Shown: positions 28,678-38,371, counted from the stretch's first letter. The stretch: DNA of 51,623 nt from Gammaproteobacteria bacterium (GCA_025362015.1 JANYIO010000078.1:1-51623); one strand, 5' to 3'. The notes: generated by a model not told the origin, from the letters alone. Translations and numbers: made by a program.

Positions 28678-30054
28678 TTAATTTTTCCATAGTTTAACTA
28701 GCATTGGCTCCATGGCCTTAGCCAAAATCTCATACCCTTTTTCATTAGGATGCAAAAAATCTGGCATTATATCTTTTGACAACACACCATTTTCTCCCAG
28801 AAATTTACTATTAATATCCAGAAAGAAAATTTTCTTATTGTCGGCATAAGCAGAAATTATCACGTTTACTTTATTATTGATCTGACGCATGACGCCGTCA
28901 GGTTTTTCATCACGCGGAAAAATCGCCAACAATAAAATTTTGGTATTAGGCAAACGTTGTTGCAGTTCGTCAATATTACATTTAATACCAATAGCAGTCG
29001 TTTCAGGATTCTCATATCGATGCCCAGTGTTATTAGTACCAATTAAAAGCACGACGACCTTTGGATTAATCCCTGCTACCTCTCCGTGCTGCAATCGCCA
29101 TAAAACATTTTCGGTTCGGTCACCACTGAACCCCAAATCCAGCGAATGACGATTACCGTAATACTTGTTCCAAATATTAAACCCCCCGGTTTCCCAACCA
29201 TGCGTGATGGAATCGCCAATAAATACCAAATCGACTTTATGTTCTTTAATGTATTCCAGCTTTTGTTCATGGCGCGGAAGCCACCAGTCAATTGACCAAG
29301 CCTCGTTCAGCATAGATGGAGTCACAGAAACAGTTTTATAATCAGGACAACTTGCGTTGGGTGTTCCAGTTAGTTCGTACTTGATATTGGCGATACTTAA
29401 TTCTCCAGTACCACTAGATTCCAAACCAAATGGTTGGGTAAGGCCACTGAAATCGTCACCTTCGCGCGCAAAACATTTTAACGAATATGAAAGATGCTGC
29501 CAACCTTTTCCCTGCAACGCGCGGCCAGGAAGTAAATAAGGAACGCTACGCTCACACTCTCTACCGCAATTTATTTTGAAAGCCAGGCCACCCTTCGTTA
29601 AATCACTCACGTTGATATCAAACGATAAAATGCCATGCTCGATATATTTTTGCGCGTCAATAGGAGTGCCACCCTCAAAGGTTATAGCTGCGCGCCACGC
29701 CTCTTTCCAATGCATTGTAATAGCATCGCTGTTCGTAGTTTTTGATGAAAGTTTTGCTGTGACTTCACTTTTCGGAACCTTAGGGTTTGTAGCCTTTGGA
29801 ACCGTTACACTCGTGTCGCTTAACTCTTGTTGCGACTCTAGGTCAGCAACCGTTATATGCCAGCCATCCAATGGCTTTTGTACAAAAACATTTATATATG
29901 TGGTGGGTGTAATCGCAGGAACGACCTGCGAGATTTTTATATCAGATTGAGTGCATGCTATAAGAAGTATGCAACTAATCGAAATGCCCACTATGCGTGA
30001 GTACTTTTTTAAAATATTCAGTAACGTTTTCCGGGACTGGTAGTAGGTGATCAT
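28678..30054 (-). CDS. SGNH/GDSL hydrolase lipoprotein with N-terminal carbohydrate-binding-like domain
   Basis: The N-terminus has a basic start, a hydrophobic segment and a lipobox-like LIAC, so it is probably a lipoprotein. Residues of about 40-235 form a beta-rich domain resembling the C-terminal domain of GH3 exoglucanases of the ExoP type. A C-terminal SGNH hydrolase follows with block I LVFIGDSITHGWE, the block II region LGFSGDRTENVLW, block III IGTNNTGHR and block V DFLHPNEKGYE. Such proteins deacylate carbohydrates. The ATG at 30054 is chosen because it places the signal sequence at the start; a TTG at 30111 is possible. It neighbours a CE4 deacetylase, suggesting a substrate with ester or N-acyl decorations. 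Confidence 0.8.
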   Translation of the reverse strand: MITYYQSRKTLLNILKKYSRIVGISISCILLIACTQSDIKISQVVPAITPTTYINVFVQKPLDGWHITVADLESQQELSDTSVTVPKATNPKVPKSEVTAKLSSKTTNSDAITMHWKEAWRAAITFEGGTPIDAQKYIEHGILSFDINVSDLTKGGLAFKINCGRECERSVPYLLPGRALQGKGWQHLSYSLKCFAREGDDFSGLTQPFGLESSGTGELSIANIKYELTGTPNASCPDYKTVSVTPSMLNEAWSIDWWLPRHEQKLEYIKEHKVDLVFIGDSITHGWETGGFNIWNKYYGNRHSLDLGFSGDRTENVLWRLQHGEVAGINPKVVVLLIGTNNTGHRYENPETTAIGIKCNIDELQQRLPNTKILLLAIFPRDEKPDGVMRQINNKVNVIISAYADNKKIFFLDINSKFLGENGVLSKDIMPDFLHPNEKGYEILAKAMEPMLVKLWKN

Positions 30055-30251
30055 AGATGATATATCTCGCTTGGGTGAGAAATTGCCTTTGACTTTGAAT
30101 GTTACGGACAATAAAGGCAGCTAACAAATAAAATTTTGATTCATTCTTAAAGTTTAAAAATAAAATACTCGCGTTGAACGTTATACAATTTTTATGATTT
30201 ACGCTACGACTAAATTTTTTGTAAAAATTATCAAATTAAGGTCGCAAATTT

Positions 30252-30476
30252 ATGCAATTCTTGTCTACAATACGTAGCATAATGAAGCTTACGGCACTGA
30301 GGTGCCGAGGCGTACTTTTTATGTTAGTGACCGCCATAACGTCATTAATGGTTTATTTTTTCATCTTATTAATTTTTTTACTTCTTTCTGAGAAAATTAA
30401 TTGGCGCACAGTATTACCATTTTTGTTGCCCACATACTTTATTTATAACGTGCTTAACTTTAATTACCACTCTTAA
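30252..30476 (+). CDS. Possible small membrane protein
   Basis: This 74-codon frame encodes two hydrophobic stretches (about residues 19-46 and 52-68) with little else. It contains a small perfect hairpin CGGCAC-TGAG-GTGCCG (30293-30308). No ribosome binding site is obvious and I recognise no family. It may be a chance frame in the upstream region of the deacetylase gene. Confidence 0.25.
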   Translation: MQFLSTIRSIMKLTALRCRGVLFMLVTAITSLMVYFFILLIFLLLSEKINWRTVLPFLLPTYFIYNVLNFNYHS

Positions 30477-30526
30477 CTCTAATTACCATTCTTGCATTTA
30501 TACCCTAACTATCACTGGAGCAACCT

Positions 30527-31345
30527 ATGAACAAAAAAATATTTTTCATTATTTTTTCCGTTTTTGCTATAAGTACGGCCAGCATTGCTGCCGAAACAAC
30601 AAACAAATTCCATTGGCCTAAGCACATCAAGGCCGCTGTAAGTCTTTCATATGATGATGCGGTAGACTCCCAGCTCGATAATGCAGTTCCCACGCTCAAT
30701 AAGTACGGATTGAAAGGAACTTTTTACTTGAAGTTAGCAAGCCCGGTTGTGGCTAATCGATTGCCGGAATGGCGAGCTGCGGCTTCTGCAGGTCATGAGC
30801 TTGGCAACCACACGCTATTTCATCAATGCTCCCATTCTTTACCAAATAGAGATTGGGTGACGCCCGAAGATGATTTAGATAAAATTTCTGTGGCGCAATT
30901 AAAAAATCAAATTGTACTTGCTAATACAATGCTTTATGCAATCGACGGCAAGCAAGAGCGAACATTTACAGCGCCTTGTGGAGATTCGAAGGCGGCCGGT
31001 GAATATTATATTGACTCCATAAAGTCCGAATTCGTCGCGATAAAATCTGTCATAGATGACGGCATTACTCCTGCGATGAAGACGGTTGATCCCTACGCAA
31101 TACATTTCGCCATACCATTCAACGTAACAGGTAAACAACTTATCGACATCGTAAAAAAAGCTGCAGCGAAAGGGACCATGGTAAATCTTACGTTTCACGG
31201 AGTCGGCGGGGATCATCTTTCTACTTCAAAGGAGGCCCATGAAGAACTCGTTAAATACCTATCCGAAAACAAAGACATATATTGGACCGATACGTTTTTG
31301 AATATTATGAAGTATGTAAAAGAACAACAACGATCACTGCAATAG
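30527..31345 (+). CDS. Secreted polysaccharide deacetylase (CE4, NodB domain)
   Basis: The 272-residue protein starts after GGAG and has a signal peptide ending near SIAAE. The NodB homology domain shows motif 1 as SLSYDDAVD, where the two Asp are the catalytic base and metal ligand, and motif 2 as HELGNHTLFH with the two metal-binding His. A C-terminal MVNLTFHGVGG provides the catalytic His motif. It removes acetyl groups from a polysaccharide, likely chitin-type or acetylated hemicellulose; which one cannot be told. It converges on an AraC-type regulator. Confidence 0.88.
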   Translation: MNKKIFFIIFSVFAISTASIAAETTNKFHWPKHIKAAVSLSYDDAVDSQLDNAVPTLNKYGLKGTFYLKLASPVVANRLPEWRAAASAGHELGNHTLFHQCSHSLPNRDWVTPEDDLDKISVAQLKNQIVLANTMLYAIDGKQERTFTAPCGDSKAAGEYYIDSIKSEFVAIKSVIDDGITPAMKTVDPYAIHFAIPFNVTGKQLIDIVKKAAAKGTMVNLTFHGVGGDHLSTSKEAHEELVKYLSENKDIYWTDTFLNIMKYVKEQQRSLQ

Positions 31346-31364
31346 TTTATACGGACTAAACAAA

Positions 31365-31453
31365 TTGGAGCGTTAGAAATTTTATACATGACGGGAGTTA
31401 TCTAAAATCTACACTTTACGTGTAGCCGTTTGGTATGAAGATCTACGCTCCAA
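31365..31453. terminator. Nested inverted repeat between convergent genes
   Basis: The arms ttggagcgt (31365-31373) and acgctccaa (31445-31453) are exact reverse complements. Inside is a hairpin ctacac-tttac-gtgtag (31409-31425). The position between the convergent deacetylase and AraC genes suggests a bidirectional terminator. There is no strong T-run, so a protein-binding role is also possible. Confidence 0.45.
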
Positions 31454-31492
31454 GGTGGTTTTGATGCTGATCAATATATTTTTGTTTGGATG

Positions 31493-32686
31493 TTAGTTAG
31501 GTTTAATACTCTCGTTTTTATGCACATCCATTTTTTTATCGCGGTATTGGCTGGGCGTGACTCCTTCAAGTCGCTTGAAAAAACTGTTAAATACTGACTT
31601 ACTGTTAAATCCAACTTCAAAGTAAATATCTGTTATTGTTTTATGGGCTAACTGAGGCTGATCTAAAAGGCGCTTTGCTTCTTCAATGCGAAAACTATTT
31701 ATAAACTCATAGAAATTTAAGTGGTACTGCTGCTTAATAGCCAGCGAGAGTTTTCTAGGGTGTAGGCCTACTTCAGAAGCGAGCTTGTATAACGTTAAAT
31801 CTGGATTGGCGTAAACCTTCTTTTCTAGCATAGTCTGTTCAATCGTATCAATTACCACGGGATCTACCAGCTGTGGCTTTTCTTCTTTTGTTTCAAATGG
31901 TATTTCATTTACTGGAGGAACTGAGGTGAGGAATATAAATTTAAGGAAAATGAGGATGTTAATCACAGCAAAGTTCAGATAATAACTACTCAATCCAACG
32001 ACATTGAGCAATTCCAAATTAAAATTATTGAGTGCAAGCTCGTATAACTTTATAGAAAGTAAAATACTGTCCCAGGCAAATAAAGCAACGAAACTCGTTA
32101 GCATAATTTTTAACCATGTGACATCACCCACCTTTAGATTTGCGTAAGTGTGTTGTAGCTGTTTGCTGTAATTGAATATGAGTGAAAAACAATAAATTGA
32201 GTAGATGAGCCTTAGATAGCGGCCTGCTGCCTCGAAATATAAATAGGGGAATGAATAAGCTATATTTTGACTTTTTATAAGCCAGTGCTTCGTCGCATCG
32301 TCTTTAAGATAAAAAATTATAAGCATACCTAAAAGATACAGTGTCACTGGTACGGCGTGTATCCAGTTCACTTTTCTCAAGCTAAAATCTTTAAATAGCA
32401 TCGCGCGGACAAATAAATATAGCAGTGGCCCGTCGAGAAAATAGGCATAGCTTCCTAAAAAGAAATAGTTAGGTGATTTCTCCAAGAGCCAGATACGAAA
32501 CTGGTCACCCCAAAACGTAAGTTCGTGGAGAGGAATTAAGAAATGACAGAGTAAAAATCCTACAAGAAATATCGTACTGAGCGCTCGCGCAGTATTCGTA
32601 ACGGCGAGAAGCGTGGCAAAAAGCAAACATTCGAATGCTGTTAAAACCATTAAAACGTCGTGAAAATTAAATAAGATAATATCCAT
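31493..32686 (-). CDS. Membrane-anchored AraC-family transcriptional regulator
   Basis: The 397-residue protein has an N-terminal region of about seven hydrophobic segments (residues 1-265) and a C-terminal AraC DNA-binding domain (about 280-385) with two helix-turn-helices. These include TLYKLASEVGLHPRKLSLAI and ITDIYFEVGFNSKSVFNSFF followed by RLEGVTPSQYR. Such regulators occur beside TonB-dependent receptors in Cellvibrio relatives and are thought to sense a carbohydrate at the membrane. It is divergent from the TonB receptor gene at 33.7 kb and similar in design to the second AraC gene at 39.5 kb. Confidence 0.88.
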   Translation of the reverse strand: MDIILFNFHDVLMVLTAFECLLFATLLAVTNTARALSTIFLVGFLLCHFLIPLHELTFWGDQFRIWLLEKSPNYFFLGSYAYFLDGPLLYLFVRAMLFKDFSLRKVNWIHAVPVTLYLLGMLIIFYLKDDATKHWLIKSQNIAYSFPYLYFEAAGRYLRLIYSIYCFSLIFNYSKQLQHTYANLKVGDVTWLKIMLTSFVALFAWDSILLSIKLYELALNNFNLELLNVVGLSSYYLNFAVINILIFLKFIFLTSVPPVNEIPFETKEEKPQLVDPVVIDTIEQTMLEKKVYANPDLTLYKLASEVGLHPRKLSLAIKQQYHLNFYEFINSFRIEEAKRLLDQPQLAHKTITDIYFEVGFNSKSVFNSFFKRLEGVTPSQYRDKKMDVHKNESIKPN

Positions 32687-33707
32687 AGAGTTACTTTATT
32701 AACGTTATTATTTTATATATCTATTAAGTTGTGATCGTAAGTTGTGAACGCTTGGGCAATAGGTAATACGGACAAGGCATCAGCACCTAATTGCTGAGGG
32801 CGATTTTTTAATATAGCACACAAAAAATATATTTATCTCGCTACTAAAACTAGGTTTTTAATAAAAATCCACGCCGAACGGCGTGGAAGGGCGTAGTCAA
32901 TGACCGACTACAAAGGGGCATAAAGCGGAAAAATGCCCATAGGTTCTGTGGAGTGACACATCTTTTGGTTTTGCTGTTAGTCACTCTAATGGGCGAAAGG
33001 ACAGCGCTCTGAGGGGGTTCGACTAGCAACGGCCTTTTGCACAAGTTTCAAGGTGCAAGATTACAGCGAAATTGGCAGCTTGTAGTTTGAGACCACGCAT
33101 AACTACTAAAATATATTAATCGAACCCATGAGACGCAGCGACTAATAAATTCGTACCAATCCAGGCAATCATTTCACTAGCAGGACTTTATAAATAATAC
33201 AGAGTCGATGATCGTAATAACGCACTACGTAACTAGCGATTAAATTTATACAAATTCATGGGGGTTACATGTTGTTCGACTCTATTCATACTCTTTAAAA
33301 GCATTCTTTGAGCGGTACAATCATCAGCATACTAGGCATAACGAGGCCTCAATTGACCTAATATGTCATTTATACTTACCGTTACCTAGGACCAATTTCT
33401 TTGTGCATTCGGAATCGTGCCCTATGTGAACCCTCGTCGTAAAACCTGGTACAACCGAACCCAAAAACCGACGACGCGTTTCAATCATAGTTGAAATGTT
33501 TTTATCCAAAACGCACTTTGCGCTGGTCGTTCTCTCACGACTATGTGCAAGATGCTCGAACGTGTGAATTAAGGCTTACTAAAAAATATAATAAAAAGTG
33601 ACACGTCCGACTTTCATCGAACGACACTCTTTCGTAACTCTCGTATTTTTGGGTGGCGGCCTTTTAGCCGACTCAAACAAACATAACTACAGAGGATGAA
33701 TCGAAAG
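32687..33707. other. Long intergenic region with structured segment and receptor promoter
   Basis: This 1-kb region separates the AraC-type gene from the TonB receptor. It contains the hairpin-rich segment described separately (32866-33060). Downstream of it are AGAGTCGA-type octamers at about 33193 and, inverted, near 33271. The receptor's ribosome binding site AGAGGA is at 33691-33696. Confidence 0.5.
32866..33060. ncRNA. Hairpin-rich segment, possible structured RNA or element end
   Basis: Three consecutive stems are seen: ccacgcc-gaac-ggcgtgg (32870-32887 region), gtagtc...gactac (near 32893-32911), and gggcat...atgccc (near 32917-32939). A 64-codon frame on the minus strand has no family resemblance. 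On the minus strand the strongest stem is followed by a T-rich stretch, like a terminator; the segment would then lie in the AraC gene's leader. It could also be the end of a decayed mobile element. The RNA class is not recognised. Confidence 0.35.
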
Positions 33708-36431
33708 ATGAAAAAAACAATATTATCTTCCGCTATTAAACATGCCATCGGAGTGTTAGTGACTGCAAGCATTCTTCCAAGCTTGGCGGCAGCTCAAAAT
33801 ACAAATGACCCAGATGAAATAATCATCACAGGGTTTAAGAAGAGTCTTGAATCCACTATCGAAGTTAAGAAAGCTCAGACTTCAATCGTGGAGGTTGTTT
33901 CTGCCGAAGATATAGGAAAACTGCCTGACTCCAGTATTGCTGAATCCATTTCCCGCTTGCCTGGCCTTACCGGTCAGCGAGTGAATGGTCGAACGCAAGT
34001 TATTTCCATTCGCGGTTTGTCACCGGATTTCTCGACGACCACGCTCAACGGTCGTCAACAGGCAAGCACCGGTGATAATCGCGCAGTTGAATATGACCAA
34101 TATCCCTCCGAGCTCATCAACGGGGTAGTGGTATATAAAACTGCTGATGCTTCGCTAACCAGCATGGGCATCTCAGGTGCCGTAGATTTGCATACAATTC
34201 GCCCACTCGAATACGGCAAAAGAGCCGTTGTATTTAATGTGCGTGGAGAAAAAAATTCCTATGATCAACTTAACACCGAAATAGCTAATCAAGGTTGGCG
34301 CGGCAGTGCGTCTTATATTGATCAATTTGCAGATAACAGCGTTGGTGTTGCTGTGGGTTATGCACATATGGATACGCCCACTCAAATTAAGCACTACAAG
34401 GCGTGGGAGTGGAATACCGTTGAAAACGCGCTAGATGATAATTTAAACAGTGATGACGCTAAAGGTTTGGTGGGACAAGAAGTTGAGGCAATTTCACGGA
34501 AGCAGGTACGTGATGGTGTTATGGGTGTTCTAGAGTTTAGCCCTAACGAAAACGTTAAAACGATTATCGATGGTTATTATTCTAAATTTAAGCAAGATGA
34601 AATTATGCGTGGCGCTATGTGGTTCACTAATCAGTGGACTGGCGATGGAATGCAATTCCTTAATCCAGTTTTTAGTGAATTTGGAGGAACCAAAGTTGTA
34701 CAAAGTGCAACGGCTACCAACCTAAGACCTGTTTTACGCAACGATAATAATACCCGTGAAGACAAATTATCTGCACTGGGAATGAACAATGAATTTAAGG
34801 TTGATAAATGGACTTTAACGTCTGACTTTTCTTACTCTCATTCTGAACGCACGGAGCAGGTCTTGGAAACTTATGCCGGAGTTAGTGCAGGTTTCGATAC
34901 GATCAAGTTTGATTTACGTCCAGAAGGTTATCCAACCTATACCCCGGGTACTGATTGGACTGATGTAAATAAGGTGCAGCTAAGCGATCCCGCGCCTTGG
35001 GGTGGTTGGGGTCATGACGGCACTATCCGTTATCCAGAAGTGAAAGAAAATATTAAAGCCGTTCAATTGTCGGCTAATTATAATTTGGCAGATTCTGGTT
35101 TGGATCGCGTATTCAGCTCGGTTGATATTGGCTATAACTATACAGCGCGGGACAAAAACAAAGTCGTTAACGAAAGTAATTTGAATTTAAAAAATGGTCG
35201 TACACCGGTTCATGTTGATCCGTCATTGATAGTGAAAACCACATCGTTAGATTTTGCGGGCATTCCTGGTGTTATCTCTTACAACGTTTTACCTACCGTA
35301 AATCGCTACTACGATTTCGCACCCATTCTCGATGCCAATCATTGGGATAAAGCTTGGGAAGTTAATGAAAAAATTCAAACTGGTTATCTTAAAATTAACG
35401 TTGACACAACATTTTTTGGCTTACCGCTAAAAGGTAATCTTGGTGAGCAAATAATCAATGCAGATCAACTTTCTGATGGTTATCTCACCAGTGGCTATGA
35501 TGCAAATAATCCCGCAACGTTAGTGCATGTCAGCACCGGCGCAACCTACACAGATATTCTTCCATCATTGAATTTAAGCGCCGAAGTGTTTGAAGATCAA
35601 TATATACGTTTTGCAGCTGCAAAAACAATTGCACGGCCGCGTATGGATGAACTGCGTGCGAATATCAGTGCAGGTGTTTCGGTTGACTCCAAGCGCTGGA
35701 GTGGCAGCGGTGGTAATCCCCAGTTAGAGCCTTGGCGTGCAAAGACTATAGATCTTAGTTACGACATTTATTTTAATAAAACGAGTTACGTAAGTCTCGC
35801 TGGATTTTACAAAAAGTTAGATAGTTATATTTACAAAGCAAATTATAATTTCGATTTTTCCAATGCTCCCAATACCTCTGGCATAGTACCCATAAGCAAT
35901 ATTGGTAACTTAAGTCTGCCGGTAAATGGTCAAGGTGGTTTGATTCAAGGTCTCGAACTCAGCGGCTCTTTTGATGCAGGTATGATTTCTGATTTACTGT
36001 CAGGCCTAGGTATTGTGGGCAGCGAATCGTGGACTGATTCAGGCATTCACCCTGATGGTCCCGGTACCACGACTAAATTGCCAGGCTTGTCTAACCGAGT
36101 GAGCGATTTCACCGTGTATTACGAAAAGGGAGGCTTCTCTGCCCGTATCAGTCAACGTTTCAGATCTGAATTCCGTGGCGAGGTCGTGCAATTATTTGCA
36201 ACGCGTGGATTTACAGAAGTATTGCCGGATGAACAGGTAGATGCACAACTGAGTTACGCGTTCGATAGCGGAGCCTTGGAAGGTACAACTATACTTCTCC
36301 AAGTTAACAACTTGACTGATACGCGTTATGGTGACCGTTTGAATGCTAAAACATCCAATGGTGGTTACTTCCCGCAAGTTTATGAAAAATACGGTCGTCA
36401 GATTTTATTCGGCGTAAGTTATAAATTGTAA
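33708..36431 (+). CDS. TonB-dependent receptor (Xanthomonas/Caulobacter type)
   Basis: The protein of 907 residues starts at the ATG 11 bases after AGAGGA (a second ATG at 33696 overlaps that site). It has a signal peptide ending near LAAAQ, a plug domain with DEIIITGFKKSLES and SAEDIGKLPDSSIAESISR, then a long beta-barrel ending in the C-terminal signature KYGRQILFGVSYKL. This receptor subfamily imports oligosaccharides across the outer membrane using TonB. The halogenase-like gene follows after 18 bases, so the two form an operon. The ligand is not known; neighbouring glucan-active enzymes suggest a gluco-oligosaccharide. Confidence 0.92.
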   Translation: MKKTILSSAIKHAIGVLVTASILPSLAAAQNTNDPDEIIITGFKKSLESTIEVKKAQTSIVEVVSAEDIGKLPDSSIAESISRLPGLTGQRVNGRTQVISIRGLSPDFSTTTLNGRQQASTGDNRAVEYDQYPSELINGVVVYKTADASLTSMGISGAVDLHTIRPLEYGKRAVVFNVRGEKNSYDQLNTEIANQGWRGSASYIDQFADNSVGVAVGYAHMDTPTQIKHYKAWEWNTVENALDDNLNSDDAKGLVGQEVEAISRKQVRDGVMGVLEFSPNENVKTIIDGYYSKFKQDEIMRGAMWFTNQWTGDGMQFLNPVFSEFGGTKVVQSATATNLRPVLRNDNNTREDKLSALGMNNEFKVDKWTLTSDFSYSHSERTEQVLETYAGVSAGFDTIKFDLRPEGYPTYTPGTDWTDVNKVQLSDPAPWGGWGHDGTIRYPEVKENIKAVQLSANYNLADSGLDRVFSSVDIGYNYTARDKNKVVNESNLNLKNGRTPVHVDPSLIVKTTSLDFAGIPGVISYNVLPTVNRYYDFAPILDANHWDKAWEVNEKIQTGYLKINVDTTFFGLPLKGNLGEQIINADQLSDGYLTSGYDANNPATLVHVSTGATYTDILPSLNLSAEVFEDQYIRFAAAKTIARPRMDELRANISAGVSVDSKRWSGSGGNPQLEPWRAKTIDLSYDIYFNKTSYVSLAGFYKKLDSYIYKANYNFDFSNAPNTSGIVPISNIGNLSLPVNGQGGLIQGLELSGSFDAGMISDLLSGLGIVGSESWTDSGIHPDGPGTTTKLPGLSNRVSDFTVYYEKGGFSARISQRFRSEFRGEVVQLFATRGFTEVLPDEQVDAQLSYAFDSGALEGTTILLQVNNLTDTRYGDRLNAKTSNGGYFPQVYEKYGRQILFGVSYKL

Positions 36432-36449
36432 TTAATCGGGGGAATAGTT

Positions 36450-37976
36450 GTGGTTAACCAAATCGAGAATATAGTGATTGTAGGCGGTGGTTCGGCGGGA
36501 TGGATGAGCGCTGCCTTATTATCAAAACTCACCCAGAAAAAATTTACTATTCATCTGGTTGAGTCTGATGAAATTGCTACCATCGGTGTGGGCGAAGCAA
36601 CTATTCCGGCTATTAAAACGTACAATAATTTGTTGGGATTGAACGAAAAGGAATTTGTTCAAGCAACCCAGGCAACGTTTAAATTGGGCATTGAATTTTG
36701 TAATTGGGGAGAAAAAGGACACTCCTACTTTCACGCATTTGGCGCCTTGGGCCGCTCTTGGGAGTGGCTAAGTTTTTATCAATATTGGATCAAACTTTAT
36801 CGTTTAGGTAAAGCAACTGCTTTCGAACATTATTGCATTGCTAGTCAGATGTCATTACACAATCGTTTTGTGAAACCCGATCTAACGCGGAAAAATTCAC
36901 CCTTACATGAAATCGCCTATGCGTATCATTTTGATGCCGCTTTATACGCACTTTATTTGCGAAAGTTGAGTGAAAATAATGGCGTAATTCGAACAGAAGG
37001 TAAAATTTCTCAGGTAAAACAACATAAAGATAGTGGTCATATTGAAGCTGTGGTTTTAGAAAATGGCACAGAAATAAAAGGTGATTTATTTATAGATTGC
37101 TCTGGAATGCACGCACTACTCATTGAAAAAACGTTAAAAACCGGATTTGAGGACTGGAGTCACTGGTTACCGTGCAACCGTGCATGGGCATTACCGAGTG
37201 AAGTGCTACCGACATTACACCCCTATACGCAGGCGCGGGCACATGACGCCGGTTGGCAGTGGCGAATTCCACTTCAGCATAGGACGGGAAATGGTTTAGT
37301 GTTTTCCAACGATTTTACCGATGAAGACAGCGCTCTGACAGTGTTGCAAGAACACTTAATTACCAAGCCTACCGCCGATCCGCGCTTGATAAAATTTAAA
37401 ACTGGCAAACGGAAAAAAATGTGGAATGCCAATTGTGTTGCCATCGGTCTTTCAAGTGGATTTATAGAGCCACTGGAATCCACCAGTCTACATTTAGTTC
37501 AAACGGCAATTACCCGTTTAATCAGCTTGTTTCCCGATAAAAATTTTGCGCAGGCCAACATAGATCATTTCAATCGCCAATCAGATTTTGAAATTGAATG
37601 TATTCGAGACTTCGTGATAGCGCACTACAAAGTGACTGATCGAAATGACACTCCATTCTGGCGTTACTGCAAACATATGACAGTACCCGATAGGCTTGAG
37701 CAAAGACTTGCAGCCTTCAAAACTTATGGACGTGTAGAGCGTGTCGCGGATGAACTATTTCGCGAAGACAGTTGGGTGCAAGTGCTTATCGGGCAAGGGC
37801 TTATGCCAGAGTACTATGACCCGTTAGTGGATTTGAAAGGCGAAGCGGAAATAGTGGATTTTGTGAGTATCACAAAATCTGTAATTGAAAAGTGTGTGGA
37901 GAATATGCCATCCCATAAAGACTTCATAGACCAGAACTTCAAGGCAACCATTAACAAATTTGAAGGTACCATTTGA
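36450..37976 (+). CDS. Flavin-dependent tryptophan halogenase-like protein
   Basis: This 508-residue protein has the FAD-binding GxGxxG motif IVIVGGGSAGWMSAAL, then IGVGEATIP, the Lys-containing FKLGIEFCNW and the halogenase signature WQWRIPLQ (WxWxIP). These residues match flavin-dependent halogenases such as PrnA and RebH. Members encoded next to TonB receptors in polysaccharide degraders have no proven halogenation substrate. The GTG start follows GGGGGA. It forms an operon with the upstream receptor. Confidence 0.88.
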   Translation: MVNQIENIVIVGGGSAGWMSAALLSKLTQKKFTIHLVESDEIATIGVGEATIPAIKTYNNLLGLNEKEFVQATQATFKLGIEFCNWGEKGHSYFHAFGALGRSWEWLSFYQYWIKLYRLGKATAFEHYCIASQMSLHNRFVKPDLTRKNSPLHEIAYAYHFDAALYALYLRKLSENNGVIRTEGKISQVKQHKDSGHIEAVVLENGTEIKGDLFIDCSGMHALLIEKTLKTGFEDWSHWLPCNRAWALPSEVLPTLHPYTQARAHDAGWQWRIPLQHRTGNGLVFSNDFTDEDSALTVLQEHLITKPTADPRLIKFKTGKRKKMWNANCVAIGLSSGFIEPLESTSLHLVQTAITRLISLFPDKNFAQANIDHFNRQSDFEIECIRDFVIAHYKVTDRNDTPFWRYCKHMTVPDRLEQRLAAFKTYGRVERVADELFREDSWVQVLIGQGLMPEYYDPLVDLKGEAEIVDFVSITKSVIEKCVENMPSHKDFIDQNFKATINKFEGTI

Positions 37977-38030
37977 ATTCGCTAAATATTAAGTACGGGA
38001 ATCATGGAATACTTTTACATGAGCTGGAGC

Positions 38031-38273
38031 TTAACCAAGCTTAAAAAAAACCAATTGAGAAAAGCGCTCATGTTCGGAACAGTTTCCCAAAATTGTGAGT
38101 ATGGGACGATTGGGTATTCGCGTTATAAAGTTGATTTTGGGATTCGTGTAGGCTACAAGACCTAATGAATTGAGTTTGTTAATAAAAGCCTGTAAATAAC
38201 TCTGTGTAACTCCATTCGCTCGAAAAACCCTGAAAAATTCCCGCTTATTTTTCTTTTGCATTTTTTCTATCAT
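38031..38273 (-). CDS. Small hypothetical protein, possibly winged-helix
   Basis: The 80-residue protein is preceded by a purine-rich GAAGGAAAG. It is basic at the start (EKMQKKNKREFFR) and has a helix-like GVTQSYLQAFINKLNSLGLV that resembles the recognition part of a winged helix. I recognise no family. It converges on the halogenase gene with a 54-base gap and lies beside the decayed GH16 gene. Confidence 0.35.
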   Translation of the reverse strand: MIEKMQKKNKREFFRVFRANGVTQSYLQAFINKLNSLGLVAYTNPKINFITRIPNRPILTILGNCSEHERFSQLVFFKLG

Positions 38274-38352
38274 TCATTACTTTCCTTCTTCTCCCTTCTT
38301 TGTACCTATTCTATCGGCATTTAACCGTTATCTATGCGCCACTTTAGGCTGT

Positions 38353-38371
38353 GTGCGCAAACTGGTGCGAC
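38353..38371 (+). promoter_or_regulatory. Candidate AraC-type operator upstream of the GH16 gene (copy A)
   Basis: The 19 bases GTGCGCAAACTGGTGCGAC are identical to 40682-40700. Both copies are followed by a gattatt-like box and by an ataaaggt / ataaaaggt box, and both end 90-91 bases before a start codon (ATG at 38462; GTG at 40792). The repeated TGCG half-sites fit a site for an AraC-type protein such as the one encoded at 39488-40624; that binding is inference. Confidence 0.65.

Noticed and set aside
33012-33030. GGGGGTTCGACTAGC, resembling the T-arm of a tRNA or tmRNA
   Set aside because: No acceptor stem, anticodon arm or tmRNA 5' half could be fitted around it.
32850-33044. 64-codon minus-strand frame over the hairpin cluster
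   Set aside because: Its sequence is dictated by the stems, it has no family match and no ribosome binding site. The structure is the better explanation.
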